Source: UBA2589 sp038120095
Lineage (GTDB): Bacteria > Gemmatimonadota > Gemmatimonadetes > Longimicrobiales > Gaopeijiaceae
Direction: 5' to 3'
DNA length: 16,111 bases
Assembly (NCBI GenBank): GCA_038120095.1
Contig: JAYOKZ010000056.1
Span: 1 to 16,111, forward strand
The notes beneath the pieces were generated by a model that was not told the DNA's origin, did no database searches, and was given only the letters and a program-made list of their open reading frames with translations. Positions 14,722 through 16,111 of this stretch are shown here, piece by piece. Position 1 is the stretch's first letter, and every line of letters begins with the position of its first letter. Made by a program: the position numbers and the translations under genes.

Positions 14722-16111
14722 TGTCGATGTTCGCTCTTTGGGCGGGCACGCTCCTCGCCGTCGGCGGGTCCGTCACCGAGGTGACGATCTCACCGATGGC
14801 TTCGCACACGAGCATTCTCGTCTCGACCGAGGGGCGCACCGAACATCGGTCCTTTACGATGGAGGGGCCTGACCGCCTGGTGGTCGATCTCATTGGAGCG
14901 ACGCACGCGCTTCCACAGGAGTACTTCGCCGAGCTGAATCGGGGCGGGGTGGTGTCCATGCGCTCGACTCAATACGCCGAGGACATCGTTCGCCTTGTTT
15001 TCGTGCTGGAGCAGAGCCTGCGGCACGAGATCATTGATGATCCCCGTGGTCTGCGTATCCAGCTCGACAACGCTGTCGGTGACTTCGAGCCTTGGTCCTC
15101 GGGCGCTCGGCAGGTGCCCGAAACGGCACCGGCCTTCGAATCCGTTCCGGCCCCAGTTCAGGAAGTGCGGCGTATTTCCGTGACGTGGACCGAAGCCCCG
15201 ATCAATGACGTGCTGCTGGCGTTCGCCGCTTTTTCCGGCAAGTCCATCGTGCCAGGATCCAATGTGGAAGGGTTTGTCACTGCGGATATCAATGATCAAC
15301 CGTGGGATGTCGCGCTCTCCACGATCCTCGCAGGGCAGGGTCTGGTGGGCGAGGAAGACGCCAACGGGATCATTCGAGTCGATAACATTTCCGATATCAA
15401 CGATCGCGAACAGATCGAGCCGATTCTGACTCGCGCGTACCGGATATCGTACGGGACCGTGACCGAAATCCAGACGCTCGTGTCACCTCTCCTGACCGAG
15501 CGTGGCAACGTCAGCGCCAGTACGGGCGCCAACACGCTCGTTGTTTCCGACATCCAGCGTGTTCAGACCGCGGTCGCCGAAATGCTCGCGCAGTTGGACG
15601 TCGAAACTCCTCAGGTGTCGATTCAGGCGAAGATTATTTTCGTCAACCGCACTGACCTCGACGAAATCGGAGTGACATACGAGCTCAAGGACTCCCGGGG
15701 CAATCAGCTCAATCGCCTGTCCTCGGGCTTCATCGACCCTGACGGAGATGGTCCTCTGCCACCGGAGGAAGTCCTGCAGGGTACACAGACCGTTCTTCTC
15801 GGGGGTAACTCGATCGCGGCTCTGGGCAACGCAACGAACCGCGTGACGGCTCCCACGTTGCAGATCTTGAGCTCGATGGTGATCGGGCGCCACACGCTCG
15901 TCAGCTTCATCGATGCATTGGAGTCGGTGCAGCTGAGCGACATCGAGGCCACGCCGCAGCTCACGGTACTGGATAACCAACCCGCGGATCTCCTCGTCGG
16001 TGAACTGACGCCCATTCGCGTTGTGGACGCAGGCGCCGGCGCTGGTGGTGCTGGTCAGCTCCCAACGGCCCAGGTCCAGCAGCAGGAAACCGGCATCAAG
16101 CTGCAGGCGAC
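14718..16111 (+). CDS. pilQ: Type IV pilus secretin PilQ, 5' part
   Basis: Reading continuously from ATG 14718 (ATGA overlap with pilP; GGGAGG at 14706-14711, six bases before), the frame is open to the window edge for 464 codons. The N-terminus MMSMFALWAGTLLAVGGSVT is a short hydrophobic signal without lysine or arginine. An AMIN domain (about 20-118, RLVVDLIGATHALP, DIVRLVFVLEQ) binds peptidoglycan in other PilQ proteins. A linker leads to a secretin/TonB short N-terminal domain (about 153-224, ISVTWTEAPINDVLLAFAAF). An N1-type KH-like domain follows (about 238-318, ASTGANTLVVSDIQRVQTAV, IQAKIIFV). The secretin pore domain begins near 380 (ATPQLTVLDNQPADLLVGEL) and is cut off. The ATG at 14721 is an equivalent alternative start. 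PilQ forms the outer-membrane channel for the pilus. Confidence 0.97.
   Translation, partial: MMSMFALWAGTLLAVGGSVTEVTISPMASHTSILVSTEGRTEHRSFTMEGPDRLVVDLIGATHALPQEYFAELNRGGVVSMRSTQYAEDIVRLVFVLEQSLRHEIIDDPRGLRIQLDNAVGDFEPWSSGARQVPETAPAFESVPAPVQEVRRISVTWTEAPINDVLLAFAAFSGKSIVPGSNVEGFVTADINDQPWDVALSTILAGQGLVGEEDANGIIRVDNISDINDREQIEPILTRAYRISYGTVTEIQTLVSPLLTERGNVSASTGANTLVVSDIQRVQTAVAEMLAQLDVETPQVSIQAKIIFVNRTDLDEIGVTYELKDSRGNQLNRLSSGFIDPDGDGPLPPEEVLQGTQTVLLGGNSIAALGNATNRVTAPTLQILSSMVIGRHTLVSFIDALESVQLSDIEATPQLTVLDNQPADLLVGELTPIRVVDAGAGAGGAGQLPTAQVQQQETGIKLQA

Overview
The window is a type IV pilus (T4P) chromosomal locus from a GC-rich Gram-negative-type (diderm) bacterium. The outer-membrane secretin PilQ and the PilMNOP alignment complex show the cell plan. 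GC-rich codon use, frequent GTG starts, the pilin style and the gene order remind me of Gemmatimonadota, but that taxonomic guess is inference only and no marker gene here proves it.

Layout. (1) 1-326: 3' end of a major-type pilin gene, followed by a strong hairpin terminator (374-427). (2) About 597-2950: a sensor histidine kinase with little or no sensor domain, overlapping by 4 bases a sigma-54-dependent NtrC/PilR-type response regulator. (3) 2999-5365: a tightly coupled set of four minor pilin genes (FimT/GspH-, PilV/GspI-, PilW/GspJ- and PilX/GspK-like). (4) 5362-8547, minus strand: one large gene for a polytopic membrane protein fused to a spermidine-synthase-like domain; its stop codon overlaps that of the preceding PilX-like gene. 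(5) 8753-11698: a second set of four minor pilin genes in the same order. (6) 11796-11825: a good sigma-70-type promoter, then pilM-pilN-pilO-pilP-pilQ, with pilQ running off the right edge.

How the genes fit together. PilM (cytoplasmic, actin-like), PilN and PilO (inner membrane), PilP (periplasm) and PilQ (outer membrane) form the envelope-spanning alignment complex through which the pilus passes. The minor pilins prime assembly and probably form the fibre tip. The two-component pair probably controls pilin expression with sigma-54 RNA polymerase, as PilS/PilR does in Pseudomonas. The assembly ATPases (PilB, PilT), platform protein PilC and prepilin peptidase PilD are not in this window.

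The most unusual points are the two paralogous minor-pilin sets, whose PilX-like members share a C-x16-C plus glycine-rich beta module, and the spermidine-synthase-like fusion lying between them. That fusion has an internally duplicated membrane half and altered residues at the usual aminopropyltransferase signature. The kinase also lacks a membrane sensor and may start at a CTG codon. I found no rRNA, tRNA, CRISPR array or insertion sequence.
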